The notes below the pieces were generated by a model, which did not search any database, was not told the DNA's origin, and saw nothing but the letters and a program-made list of their open reading frames with translations. Shown piece by piece: positions 1 to 14,085 of a stretch of 64,000 nt of DNA. The first letter of the stretch is position 1. The number at the start of each line of letters is the position of its first letter. The position numbers and the translations under genes were made by a program. The stretch is from Dromaius novaehollandiae. Its lineage: Eukaryota > Chordata > Aves > Casuariiformes > Dromaiidae. Location of the stretch: positions 29,408,501 through 29,472,500 of the forward strand of contig NC_088099.1 in NCBI RefSeq assembly GCF_036370855.1, given 5' to 3'.

Positions 1-1202
1 CTTGGTTACTCTCTGTCCTCATCTCTTATGCTTTTTCTGTTGCCTTGTGATGTGTTCTCATGTTGTATTTCTGTATAGTCAGATGGTTATGCATGGTGAA
101 ATGATCGGTCTTGATAGGAAATACATCACATACTGCAGACTTGGGATTCTTTCTGGAGATCTTAATCATTGACTGATCTACCCTGCAACAAAAGGAAGAA
201 GGGTACTACTTGGTTTCAGTGACTCAACTTTTTCTGATCCACCTGTATCTATATGTACCCTTCATCTAAAACTAGATATTAGGCTCAAGTGGACTTCTGT
301 CTTTGCCACATTAGATGGCCAAAGGATTTGGCCACAGTGCTGGCATTTGAAAATAATGATGTCTGGTACAAGGGAATTTGCAGCCTTGTCACCTGAAAGG
401 TGACTGACAGAACATTGCCCACTGCTCTTAGTTTTGACCAAATTCAAATAAACAAAAGTTGATAGTGTTGAATTCTGAATTCTTTGAGATGAGGAAAAGA
501 GGGTCAAGTTACATTACCAGTATATTTCTGCTAACTCTTCACACCAGCTTCACTAAAGCTGTTTCACATAATGCTGCTTCCATGTTGCCTATGCTGTGTG
601 GGGTAACTATGATTAAACCTTTGTTCAGGAAGACTTTGTGACTGAAAGGGAACTTATGCTTCTATCTGAATGCCTTTATTGCTGTAAGCACCTTGTCTTT
701 TCCTGTACATGTTCAAGGTTGTGCTGGCACAAACATGTCTGCACGGTGAACCTGATTTCTGAAAAAGGTGGGAGAAGGGTGACTTCTTCAGCGCAGTCAA
801 TCTGCCAAATATGAAACCAGGCTTGAGGAACACTCCTGATGCAGGTTCTTACTGTAACAAGCCAGTCCAAGTGGGAGCTGAAAAGACTTCATGACTAAAA
901 TCTACCCAAGTGAGGGAGAGGTCTGACTTTACTCCAGTAGAAGTTTTGTTTAGTGGACTCCAGAAGCTTGAGAAAGAGACAAAGTGAGTATGAGAATATT
1001 AGAGGACATCAGTGGCTGGGAGCAGAATAGCCCAGGATGCTGACAAAAACATCCTGACCTCTGAATTAGCTAATGAAATTAATTTCTTGATTTGTAACTT
1101 AAGCTCCATGATGAAAATAAAGCATTTGTTCAGAAATCACAGCTCAAAAAAACACTCTCCCAGAAGTAGTTGCCTCTCTTCTTCCCTTCCTTCCCCCCCG
1201 CG

Positions 1203-1229
1203 CCCCCCCCCCCAAAAAAAAAAAAAAAA
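1203..1229. repeat. C11-A16 homopolymer junction tract
   Basis: An uninterrupted run of 11 C is followed directly by 16 A, after a pyrimidine-rich lead-in. Confidence 0.95.
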
Positions 1230-2741
1230 GCATGAGGTGTGGCAGTGGAAGTTTGGGTGGAAAAGCAGCTTTGCTGTGTTGTGTGCGTCCCTATTGTATG
1301 CAATTGCTAAAGCTGAGGCAGACATAATTCCAATTTCTTGTTCCTCTGAATGGACTTTCAAGCCTGTAACTTTGGAGAGGGGGGTCTCTTGTGGGATCTG
1401 TGATAGAACAGAAGCTGAATAACTGGCCCAAGAGGGAGCCAGGATGAGCCTGGCTTCCTTTCGGTAAGGAAAAGGGAGCTCTGGGAAGCCAGTCTGTGCT
1501 GTAGTGGCTGTTATTTCATATTGTGGAATTCTGTCCTGAGGAAAAAGAGAAACTGAGGATTCTTGTATTATTCCAATAAAAAAAAATTGGAGGCAAAAAA
1601 GACTTTCTGAAACTGCTTGAAAACATACTACTGCACAGTGCAAATGGGGTTTCTCAAGTGCAAGTTGTAATAATGATCTTGCAGCTTCCTTTTTGCAGAT
1701 TTAAAGTGAGGAAATGGAAAAGGCTGAAAGATGTTATGTAAGTTTTACTAGGTCTTCCCTCAAATCTTGACTTTCTGGAAGCACTGTTAATTATTGCCTA
1801 GCTTTTTGAATCATACAAGGCTTAAAAGAGCTCTGAAATATCCTTCTTGGATTGAAATGGCAATAGTTATATGACAATCCCAGAAGTTCTTAAAATAGCT
1901 GTATTACGTTTAACAGCAAAAAATTAAAGTAAGTTGTGTTCAATTTTGGCATGTACGTTAAAGGTATATAATGTAGAACACTGATGCTGTGTCTTTAATA
2001 CAACTGTTACCTAATGTCTATTTTCCAGAATCTAAGTATTATTGCTAAATCAATCACTATGTAAGCAGTAGGGACTGGTTTTAAAATGGAGGTTTGTGGA
2101 GGGGAAAGGATTGGCAAATAGGGTGCATCAGAGATGTCTGAAAATTACTCCTTCCTGAAGTATTTTTATAGTGAAAGATTCACTGGGATAAATCTTAACT
2201 GAATAATTGTTTCACTTGTGATGAAAGTGAACAGATGACAAACTTCAAATTTGCTTGCAGCTATTTTGATGGCTAAGTATTTTGAATGGAGGAATAAACA
2301 AAAAAAATCCCTACCTTAAGGGTTTTTGTCTTTTTTCTTTTTTTTTTTTTCTGACAAAGCTTGAGTTTTTAACATCTCAAAACATGTTTGACCTCCCCAC
2401 CCTTAAGCCATTTTGACACTCTTTACCATTGCATTTCAACAGGAAAGAAAGCTCCTTTTTATAGCCAAATGGCTTCCTCTTCTCTTCTCCCTCTCTTCCC
2501 TTCCATCCCCCACGCAAGAGTGCCTTTCTAGTGTTCAGCCTTCAGCTGCTGCCTAGATACTGGCTACATCTGTCTTGTTTAGATGGTCCAAGGGAAAAAC
2601 AGCACAGAATGTGACCGCAGGGCCAACAACGTGTTTCTTCTCAGATGTGAAAGGAAGCCCTGCACTTGCTTCTGCCTGGCTGTTTCCCTAAACCCTTTCT
2701 AATCAATCATGGCCAGGGCTGGGAAATGCCTTCCCTGCTCT

Positions 2742-2772
2742 CCCCCCCCCCCCCCAAAAAAAAAAAAAAAAA
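2742..2772. repeat. C14-A17 homopolymer junction tract
   Basis: Fourteen C are followed directly by 17 A, the same arrangement as the tract 1.5 kb upstream. Confidence 0.95.
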
Positions 2773-4350
2773 GGCAAGAAGAAATGGTCTTTTCATTTGG
2801 AAGCTATAACAAGTTAAATATGGTGGTGTTCAAAGCATTGCTTCCCACAATTTCTAATCTGATGAAATGAACCCCATTTATAGGCTCTTGCTTGAAGAAA
2901 GCCACTGGGGGAAGTCACAAACAGAATAAAGTGTTGCTCTGGATAAAATTTGGAGGCTTGCTGCTCCATGAAATGCTTGTACTGAGAGCAAACTGGGCTC
3001 CTTAATGCAAATACAAAAGCTTAGGATTAAAAACTAATTTTGGTCTGAGCGGTGCTTGCTGTTTTGCGGGGATCATGGTGTAAGGAAGATAGGGACTGTC
3101 AAGGAAAGAATAACTATGTGAGGCTGATAGAGGACAGTAGTTCCTGTTTAGGGAGATGAATTTTCTGGTTTTAAGTGTAGGAATAAAATCTGGAACAATG
3201 ATAATCTGCAGCAGTCAGGAATGGTGGTGTAATGTTGGGGGAGGGGGTTCTGTGTGGGTCTTTATTTGTTTAAGGTTTGGCAGGGTGGTGATGGGACTCA
3301 ATTCTGTTTGTAAAACTCAGTTATAGTTAAAATTAACCTGCTCACCTGACAGTCGTGTTGTTGCATGCAAAATGGAAGGAGGCTGTCTTAAGAGAGCCTG
3401 CCTCATGCATTTGCATCTCAGTCTGTGTGTTTGTCTGTGGCTCTTCTGAGGTGCTAGCATTTATTTAGCGGTTGCTTCACCCTTTTTTTTCCCCTCCTTC
3501 TCCCTTCCCCTCCCCCCCATAATGTTCATTATAGTAAATTGATTGCAGGGAACAGAAGAAGCCAATAGCAGCTGATGAAATAGTTCTTGTGTAAGAACTA
3601 ATGTTACTCCCTTCTTGCTTTAGAAATAGTCACGTATGGAAGGGTCTACTGTACTGCTCCTGTAGTACTTTCGTACATACAAGAACTTGTTAGCTGACCT
3701 CATTTTTGAGTAGGCTTGTAGATTATGGTTCTAGATGCCTGAACTGTGTCATAGTGCTCATTGTAGTGTTTTAAAGTTTCATGGAGTAAGGATGGTGTAA
3801 ATGCATAGGGTTAGGAGATGCAGCACTAAATAGTTTGCTTCTTGGTGGTTTGACAGAGCTGCCTAAGAACTCAGTATTCTAAATATTGTGGAAACCATTG
3901 CTAGCATGAGACTTTCAGGTTTCATTTCAGTATTTCTTCTGCAGTAACAGTGCTTGAACTTTGGAATCCACTTTCCCTGCTTTTGTGTAGGGAGGCAGAG
4001 AAAAATGGATGTTTGCACTTAACTCAGCACGTGCACTGAGCTTCAGATAACAATTATTTGGCTTTTAAAACATCCCTGTATTTGGCATGTTGAATCAGCT
4101 TGACAGGGTTGTCCTATGTATTAGCACACTGTGCAGAAAGGGTTAGGGAGTTCTAGTTGCCTGTCCAGCTCACAGGTACTTTAGCTTTTGGTAACCGTGT
4201 GTTGCTGCACGCTGTTTTGTGATTCTGTGCAGAGATGCATAACCTAGCTCTGAGGATTTTCAGGCTTGCTTTTTGGGAACAAAAATTCAGAATTTTTTGA
4301 CCAGGATGTGTTAAGATAGTCCATTTCCTTAATGTGCAGTCTGCTTCAAG

Positions 4351-4388
4351 TGTGTGTGTGGGGTGTGTGTGTGTGTGGGAGGGGGGGG
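4351..4388. repeat. TG microsatellite with G-run
   Basis: Two TG blocks (4351-4360 and 4364-4377) are separated by GGG and followed by G-rich sequence. Confidence 0.9.
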
Positions 4389-7300
4389 TTAAACACATAC
4401 TGCAGAATTTGTAGAATGGGTAGCTTAGGGCTAATGCTGAAAGAATTTTATTATTATTATTGGTTTCCCTAGGAAAACATGGATTAACTAGGCAACTGGA
4501 TTCACAAAAGGTGAATTTAATATTTTTGACTCAATATCCTCCTCACTTGGAGGGGCAAACTATCTACTGATTCTCAGCAGGACACAAAAGAGGTCATAGC
4601 GTGGAATAGACTGTGCCTGCACTGATGGGATTTAAGTGGAAAAAGTGCAGATTAAAATGGTACACATTTTAATGATTAGCACTGTGCTTCCATTTTCAAT
4701 TTAATAGAAATCGAGAGAAGAGATTTTATTTGGAGTTTGTGGCTTACTGAGATCGTGCCATGAGGATTTTGCCAATTCTAGTGGGACATTGGTGCAGAAA
4801 ACCTGCACTTGGCTAGGCCTTAGCTCTGTGTGCAGCCCTCTTCCCCCTGCTGCCCTGGAGTAGGAGGGAGGGGTTCGATGCCCAGGCTACTGGAGAAGTG
4901 GACCCTGAAGGATAAAGTGCTTTCAGGGTTAGTACATACAGAAGTTGCTTATGATTTGAAGGAATTCTGCAGGCATTATTGACAGCCTGTGTTGGAAAGC
5001 AGTAATATGAATTTGCCATTTCTAATTCTAGTCACTGGGAGTTGAGGTTTGGCCTCTACGACTGCCCTGAAAGCCTCTAACTTGTTGAAATGGAGGCTCT
5101 TTGATAAAAAGGCAATCGGCAATGCTGCCGGAGGGCGTTCCCTTCCCTCCCCACCACTTGGCTCCTTTGGGCTGTGGTTCTGCAGTGGTCTCGGCTGGTG
5201 AAGTGCTTGCTGCTGCAGGGAGGAGGGGCAGGCTGGCCCTTCTTACCCTTCAACTGTCTGTTCCCACCACTTGCTTTACGTTGGCACTGATCTTCATACC
5301 TGTAGTAGTATTTCCTATTATTTTCCAACAATGATATAGTGAGCCATATCAGGTAAGTGCTGACTTGAGAGCTTCATTTTGTTCTTTAGGGAGTATGGAA
5401 AAGTTCAGGGTAGTTTTCAGCCAGATCAGGTCTCTTATGGCACTACAAGGTGCTAATGCTTGTGTGAGGGAGGCCACCAAGAAGTGGGGGGCTACCGCTG
5501 GGACAGCGGCTCTTCAGTATGAAGATTGGCTTGGGTCAGCCTTGAACAGGTTCTGAAACCTCAGCTGTGTATTTGCAAGCACATATTTGTGAGGCCATTC
5601 TGTGAACTGCATCAAGAGTAGGTAAGTGTTTTATTTAAGTTTTTGTAATCTCTCTCAAAGTAGAGCTCACTTTCCCTGACTGCTTCCACAGTGCCCCCCT
5701 AGGAACTGCAACTGACTAAACTGGAGGGGAGAAACAGCATGGGTTTGGGATAATTGCAATCTGGAGTGATTACTCTAGGTATTGTTGCTCTATTTGATAC
5801 AATGAAACCACAGCATTAAAAAGATATTTTTATAGTAAACCTGAAACCTCATACAGCTCCAAGTCCAAAGTACTGCCTGCAGTGAATCTGCTCAGTCTCT
5901 TTGCTTTCTTCTCTTAGGCTCTTAAACTATGCAGTTTACAGAAGAGCTGTCTTTATCAAGAGGAAACATTGGTACACTGTATGAATACACAGTGTTACAA
6001 CTGAAATTTGTAATGGTGGGTTCTTCCCTCCTTCCTGAGTTTACTGAGGCCTTCTATAGACACTAAAAATGCAGCTCTTGTATGTTTTTAGATTTGGTAG
6101 AGTGCTTGTAATCTTATCTTTCAGATTTTCTGCTTGTGTCTGGCACCACAAGTTCTTTCACCTGTCTTCTAATTCAGCTTTTTTTTAAATCTGGCTTTGG
6201 TGAACAAATGTAACTTTGGGGTAAGGGAAGAATATTAATGTACAGTGTAACTGGGGCTTCTGTTCACTGTAAGGGTCTTTTGACCTGCTTATTAGTGGGG
6301 GCATTGTTCTGGTAAGCCATTCCAGGACCCATCCTGCCAGTCTTCTGCACAGGATTAATCATTTCCTCTTGACCTCCTGCTCTCTTTTCCTAACATGTTG
6401 CATTGATCAGAATCCTTAACTTGCAAGTTTGCTCCTGTTCTTAAAAAGAGGGGGGAACGGAGGAATGCAAAGAAATTGGATATAATGTCTGCAGTTAACA
6501 TTCTTAGTAAGCTTTTTCTTTCCTTCTTGACTCCTCCCCTCATCCCCCAAGAAAAGAAATCCCTTCCTGGTCTGTATTAGCTCCAGATCTCAAGCATCTT
6601 GAGTGCCTCTGTTTCACTGGAATTGCTTTTTTTGAGCATGCAACTTCCTGCAAGATCAGCTTTGCTTATAAAGGTCACATTTGAAAGCCTCAGCTAGGCA
6701 GAGCTTTAGCTACTGATCTACTAGATTATAGAGCACTATATTCATCTTCTGTCTGCAGCACTTCCACTATAGGTAAGCCAGTATCAAGAATACTGCATGT
6801 AACTTTTATTTCAGTCCTCCTAGTGTGTGTGTGTGTGTGGTTTTTTTTTTAATGACAATAGAGAAGGGCATTTATGAGATTGTATAGGGTACCTCTTAGT
6901 AGAAAAAACTCATGTTTGTTTTGCTAACAGCATCTTTGTTACCCTTTTAAGGGAGCTGCAGACCTTAAGATACAAAGGTCTGCTGCCAGCCAGTCCTAGG
7001 TGTTACCACTGGCAGAGAGGAATACTTACTATGTTTGGGTCACCCAAGGGTGTCCCTGTCCTTTCCATGCTGTCACCAGCCAGCAGCTTAACCATACTTC
7101 CCAAGAGCAGATCTTTCTCGTGAGACTTCAAATTCACTTCAGTGTATGAGCTAGTACTTCAGACCTACTGTGTCCTAGGATGACCTAGCTTTTGAGAAGA
7201 TTGTTGCTACAGCTGTGCTTTCTCTTCTAAGGTGTTAATAGCAACTCCAGGGCTGAAGAAAGCCAGTGGGGTAAAATCAGAGGTCTGTCTCCTGTCAAAC

Positions 7301-10300
7301 CTCTTCCCAGGGGCTGTAGTATCATAGGTAGTCTCAGCCCTTTAGAATGAAAGCATCTCAGCCCTTGCTTGCTACCAAGCAGGAAAGAAGGAATGGTAGA
7401 CTTTAAATGGTTCATTTGCAGGGGATGTTAATCTGCCTTGTATCACTGAACAGTGATGCCAACTGATAAGTCTTTTAGTTTTATTGCTTGAGATTACACT
7501 TAAATCAGAAGTGCTGGACACCTGTGTCTGTTCCCAGGTTTCTTTGTACCCAGGTTTAGACCCTCTAGGGAAGTAGCTCCAAAGGGGACTGAGCATGCGG
7601 TTGACAAAACAGACCTGAATACACATTTCTGGAATGGCAGAAATGACACTGTTAGAAATGGATGAGGAGCTGGAAAGCACAGGATGTGATCCTCCTTAGC
7701 AAAAACAGATTGGAAACTGTGCTTCTAGGAGAACTGTTACTTTCATGAAGCAGGAGGAGGCAGCCTGACTTAAAAAGTCTGTCTACTAAGCTCATGGAGT
7801 CTGCTGTGGCTGAAATGACAATAGCCCTGTGTTCTTGAAACTGTAGGGGTTATTAGCTTTCGTTAGTTATTCACTTTTGAGGAATCTCAATTCCATTTTG
7901 CTTCCTGCCCTGAGGTAGGGTTATGGGATCATCCTCCTAGTAAGGAAACTACCACCGTGATGACTGGTGGCATGCCTTCTTACTTCCCAGAGAGCAGCAT
8001 GTTAGGCCCAAGCAAAAAGACCACATTACAAAAATACTTGTTGCTTTGTGAGCATACCCAAAGGGATTGGGCACGAGAGCCTTGCACAAAAACACCTCTG
8101 TAGAGGAGGAAGTAGGCCTGCTGCATGCTTGGTAATAGACCAAGTAAAACAAAATCTACCTGCTCTGAAGGAGAGTTCAAGCTGATGGTTTCAGCACTAT
8201 GCATAGGGCTAGGCTAGGGCAGTCATGTATTTCTCCTGCTTGCTGTCCTAAAGGTGTTATGTAGTATGGGGCTACTTTCAGCCCTGCCCAGGACCTTGCA
8301 TTAACTAGTTGTTTTTGCTGCTGTTGGCCACCACACCCGAACATCCAGCCTATTGTCCCAGGGTTTTGCTGCTGGCTGTTGTGTTCCCCACCAGCTCCCC
8401 TAGCATCTGGCACTAGTGATAAGAGGCACAGTAGCGAAGATGTGGAGGAACAAGCAGTCACGAAGGAGGGCCTCTTGGTCACCCCTGATCTAACTCCCAG
8501 AGGTCTGCCTTCCTCTCTCCTACCTCCATTTTAGAAGGCTGCAAGGTCCCTTACTGTCATTAGGTGATAGCAAGTGGACCCCTTCAGTTAGGGTGTGGAG
8601 GGGGATAATTGCATAACTGTGTACCCTTTTCATGCATTATCTTGATTGGAGTGTATTGGCAGTTATTGCCCATCTCAATCCATGAATCCCATGGCCTCCT
8701 GCCTTCTTTGACTTACCCTTGTGTGTGTGCAAATACACACTTTGTGTTTTCAACCTTGAGACTAGATGTTTGAGAAAACTATTACATCAGTGATTCTCTG
8801 AGAGTTTCTTCTAAACTGTTCAAAGTTTGAGAAAGGGTGGGGGTGTTTTCCCCACTGTGAACTGAGAGTCCTGGCTCCTCTGATCATGATCTGTTCCTAG
8901 CGATGAGAATGGAGGTCATATAGAAAACACATTTTTCTAGTGCAAGCAGAGGGTATTTTTCATGTGGCAGCCAGAGTAGGGCTGAGGCAAGATCAGGGCT
9001 AGTCAGTCATCTAGATGATTCCTGCCTTGTTCCCCTCCCACTCTAGGTTCCTGTTGGGAGCAAATGACCACCTGTAGTGTGCTGGTCAGGGTTAGGCCAT
9101 TGGTTATGGTCCAGGAGGCATACTTCTGAGCCCCTGTGGAGCTTTATGGCATAGTCTTGTCTTATTTCTAGCTCAAATGATAAACAGAACTGCCCATTCA
9201 GGAAAGGGGGTGTTGAGGTGGTTGGATTTTTACAGGTTTTCATGGCAGAAGTTGGGTCGGTGTGATGCTGAAATCCAGAAAGAGCCTTATTATCCAATCC
9301 TAAACTAACACGAGTTGGTGACTGACTCGTTTGTATGAGAAAACCACTAACAGGACTCCAAATTTAGAAAACAGGAATGTGGAGAATGGCTATTTTTAGC
9401 AAGGCCTGTTTCTAGCTTTAAGGCTTTGCACCTCTTACACCCTTCTCAGGACTGTTTTTTAAAAAAAGAAAAAAAGGCAGAGCAGCAACAGCTGTAAGCA
9501 TTCACTTTTTTTGGTTAATGTGTAGCTTGCAGATCTGATGCAAACCTGGGACCTTTCCTCTCCTCCAAAGAAGTTTGCAGTGGTAGAACTTGCCCTCCAT
9601 CTAGGAACCAGTGGGCTCAAGTAGGTCGCATGAAGTGAATGTAACACTTCGTGGTGTCTCAGTAATGAATTTGAGTTTGTGCTGATGTTGTTAAACTAGA
9701 ACTCTCAAACAAGCAAACAGCACGTAATTTTTCTCTGAAGGGTCTTGATGAGGAAGTGTGAGTAGTTAAGCCTCTGTAATCTCAGGTTTCTGGCATGTTG
9801 TTCAGCTCTTTCAATGCTACCCAAATTGGGTACTTGCAGAAAAAGGGCTGTTTAAGATAAACTGCTCATCTGTATCTTCTGCTGCTTGCTAACTGCACAC
9901 ACTTTGAAGTTGATTCCTCTGTTACTGTATCTGTATTGCCCTTCAGTGTTCTGTGTTGGTAGCATTCATTATTAGAGCAGGGTTAAGAAATACTCCACTG
10001 ATTTGACCATTATGACATTAGGCCCTTTGGAGGGAGAAGTCGTATTCCTGTGCTCAGCTCAGTTGTGGCAGTCACTGTGTTCAGAATGTGTCTTATTGGG
10101 CTGTCTAATCTTGAGCCTTTCCTAGAAAGGAAAGGGTGTGTGAAGACATTATTCTGACCATCGTTAGTCACTGAGATACTTGTTTAGTATAGTGTGCTTT
10201 TCACCTTGGCAGTGGAAATCCTGACTGTGGCTAGCCAGACCAGAACTCGGCGTGTTCAACTCTGATATTCAGCAGAGCTGTGTATAAGGACCAGCTCAGG

Positions 10301-13300
10301 AGCTAATTGCCAGAGGGTAGTAATAGGTGAAACTTAAGATCATGGAGGCTACAAAGTGACAAAATGGCCTTTGCTTTCTGTCTTTGCTATGTCTGCTGTG
10401 TGAAACTAATTAATAGGGAAACAAACTGACTAAATACAGTGTTCTGGTCTTCCCTGTTCTGAGGAGTACCATCTCTATCTCAAATGCAGTGTTTAAAAAT
10501 GCACAACTAAATAAACTGCTTTTAAGTGTAATTTACTGAAGACTTAAGTTATTCCATGAAAGAAAAACAGTATTCTAGTACTCTCTAGAGCACATTCATT
10601 ATGTTCTTAAATTCCACTTGCTCTCCCTGCTAGGTAAATAAGTTACTTGAACGATTCAAATGCTTGAGCATCTTTTGCTTTAAAGTCTGACAATTTCATA
10701 TTCCGTAATTACTTTTAGCTTACTTGGGCAAATTTTGGTCTGGAGAGATTGAAAGGCTAGTTTAATTTCTGCCTGCAAGACCTGACAGTGCCTCCCCCCG
10801 AACTCAAGGATAATATTCCACTGTGCCAGATTGTCCATATTGCCACCAGAAAATTGCTTGGACCACTTCTTACAAAATCAAAGGTCAACTCCATGCCTTG
10901 GTGGCAGCTGGGAAACTAATGATTTAATGCTGCTTTGACCTTTGGCTTCCTAGTCCGTTTGAGTCTGACCCAATGTTTTAATTTTCCAATACTGCTGGGC
11001 AGTTGGCTTTTGTCTGTTTCCAGATGTAACTTGCATATTGAGGCCTGTTACTGAAGTGAGAACAAAACATCTTGGCCTAAAAGGGGAAGAAAAAAACAGC
11101 ACCTAAATTTTAAGCTACAAAATGCAGCTGGCCAGTTGATTTTTCAATAGCCAACAATATCTGGTTTATAAAGGCAAAACCTGAATATTTGTCGAGCATT
11201 TAAATCTAGGTTTGAAGTACTTTAACCAGTTCCTCTGAAACGCCCATTTTCACAGGTCTTCTTTAATTAAAAAAAAAAAAACAAACAAAAAAAAAAAAGC
11301 AAAACCAGTAGCTCATTCCCCTTGTGCCCTCAGTCCCTCCAAATCGATATTTTTTTTTTCTTGTGGTATTTATTGGAAGCAGGGTCGATCCAGTTTCATC
11401 TGGTACTGGGAAGCATATGAGAAACATACCACAGTAGGTTTTTGAAACTGCATGTGCTTGCTGTTGATAGGGGAAAGAAGTAAAGCGAGGTGGAAGGCAG
11501 TGGTTGACTCAGACTTTCAGTGTGATTAGGAAGGTGTGGGGGGTGCTTTTCACAATGCAACATTTGATCAGGGGCCAGAGTTCTTTATCATGGATTTTTG
11601 ATGTATATGCATATACATTGAAAGGTGAAAAGTGCATCACATTTCTCTAGAACCATTGCAACAGCTACATTTTAAATTTGCTATTAATGGTGTGATAACG
11701 GTGGGGTAAGTACCCTAAGGTAACTAGCCTTTGCTGAATGAAAAGATTACTGATGGTTTGTAAAGATCCCCCTTGAGTACTGATATACATACGGAAACAC
11801 CTCTTGGCCTGAATGTGCAAATCTTTTGGTTTTTGTCTGGTGTGTCTGCCTATCAAGTACCCGTCTGACTTGATTCTTGCCTGAACTACAGTGCCGCTCT
11901 GAAAGGTCAGCACATAGCCAGTCTTGTGTGTGAGAGGTTAGTTTTGCCGAGCAGATGGGCTCCTAAAACTTTTATGGTCTCCAGTCAAATCACCTCAAGC
12001 TGTAATCTCATTAAATCTTAAGTGAATCAGTGGGTCTGGTTATTACTTGAAAGGGGAGTCACAGGAAGCGATGTTCCTGATGCAGTAGGTCTGTCTTGAT
12101 ACTGAGCTACCAGAGGTACTTGCCTGTGTGTGGTTCTTCAAGTTGCTCCATTACTTTGATAGCAACGGAGAGATGAAGGGTGCAGCAAGTTAACCTTTTG
12201 GTAGAGGGCGAAGGTGGAAAGCTTTTCTACAAATCCTCATTGCAGGGTTGTGTTAACAGATGGCTTTTTAATTCTCCTTTGCACTTTGACTATGCACACC
12301 CATGCCAATAGGCATTTGTGTCTTAGAACAAATTATCATAATACTTTATTTAGAAATGGCAGTAGAGTGCTTAACCCTACGCACATGGTTGCTGAAAGAA
12401 CTGGATGCCAATGCTGACCAAAAGACTCTTGTGAAATCTACCTTTCCTCCCCTCTCAACTGTTTGTCATCTTTGGGAGTTCCTGTGCTAGGGGGAAGAAT
12501 AGACTAGAGGTGGAGGAAGATAGGTAGCTTCCTTGAAGGTCTTTGACTGAACAGACAGGAGTCAATAGATGAATACTTTTGTGCTTCAAAATATGGTTAA
12601 ACATGTTTTCTGGGGAAGGGGGGTTCCCCCCCGGCCTGGATTGCAGAAAATATTCTGTCCACTGCCTCATTAAAACACAAAAATCTATAGCTTCTTCAAA
12701 AACCTCTTGGCAAGCAGGAGAAATGTAGAACTAGCATAGCAATACATAAAAAATATATGATTGTGGCTTAACTTCTGTTTAACTTCTGTTTTAGAGATAG
12801 CTGCATTTGTCAAAACATTGGTAACTGAGTGCCAATTATGCATGGCTGAAATGCAAGACTTGTGTGTACACAAGAGCATTCATAAAAACTTCCTGCTGAT
12901 TGTGCTGAGGTAGTAAAATTTCTTCTGCCTTGCCTACCTGCTTCCTCCCTCAGGGGGAAATCCCTACCTTGTGTAAACCTAGTCTTTTGGTGGAAATTGT
13001 GTACCCAAACTGCAGTTGAACTCCTGCCAATGCTTGTCAAAAACAGCTTATTTCTAATGTAGATGTTCATGTTGCGTTTTCACTGCTAGAAAGGTCTCTT
13101 TCTTAAAATTACAAAGATTTTGTAATGTATATGTAATAAGATAGCATTGTTTTTGTCATGGAAAAGTTTTTTGTAGCAAGACTAGTGCATCATGTCTCTT
13201 AAGGCTTTTGAGGCAAGGATTTAGGTTTTAGCCATCCCTTCCCCCTCTAACTTTGGTGAGTCACATTTGATGCTTCCCCTCCTCCCTTTGGCCCAGCCTG

Positions 13301-14063
13301 GATAGCTTTTGTTTTGTCTTTACTGTTGACTATTGAACAAGCTTTCTATATATTTACACTTGTCCAGATTTAAAGCTCAAACGAGCTGCAGTTAGGATAA
13401 CGCTAGCTTCCCTGCACAATACAGAAGCAATCTAAAGCTAATAAATGTTATGGAGAACAACTGATGGTGCTATTGAAAAGTTGTTTTTTTTAATGTAAGG
13501 ATTTAAGGTGCTCAAGCATTTTAAGTCCAAAATGCTTTCACATCTTTAAAGAGTCTTTGCATTATATTGCTGAAGCATGACAGGGTGGCACCGACCAGTT
13601 TTAGTTTAGTTAGGCCAAAACTATGAAGCTATACAGCAGAACTTACCTGGTGGCAGTGTGAATACTTACATAGTATATTTGACGCATGGAGGCCGATGGG
13701 ACAGGTTAAGATGATGAATATATACATACAAATCTCATTTAACTTGAGCCTTGTGGCTGGGATGAAGGATTGATACCATTAGTCTCCCAAAACTGAACCT
13801 ACTACTCAATAACTGTATCTATGGGCACAAGAACAAAATGTGGTGATTACTGTTTCTTGTAGATCGTTTGTAGGTGCTTTGTTTCAAATCTGCTCTGCAG
13901 TTTGAAGGAGTTACTCTGCTCTCCTTCAATTGTCATTTAATTGAATAACTATTCATCCTGGAACTCTTATCTCTTCCCTCTTTTCTCTTTCAAATTTAAA
14001 TGGAAAGAAACAGTCTTAATGCTCCATGAGGAAAAGGGCTATTATGGTAGGGCATTTAAAAAA

Positions 14064-14085
14064 ATATATATATATATATATATAT
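14064..14085. repeat. (AT)11 microsatellite
   Basis: Eleven uninterrupted AT units follow a short A-run. Confidence 0.95.

Noticed and set aside
1137..1643. 168-codon - strand frame in intron 1
   Set aside because: It runs through the C11-A16 tract, giving Phe and Gly homopolymers. No family resemblance or splice context.
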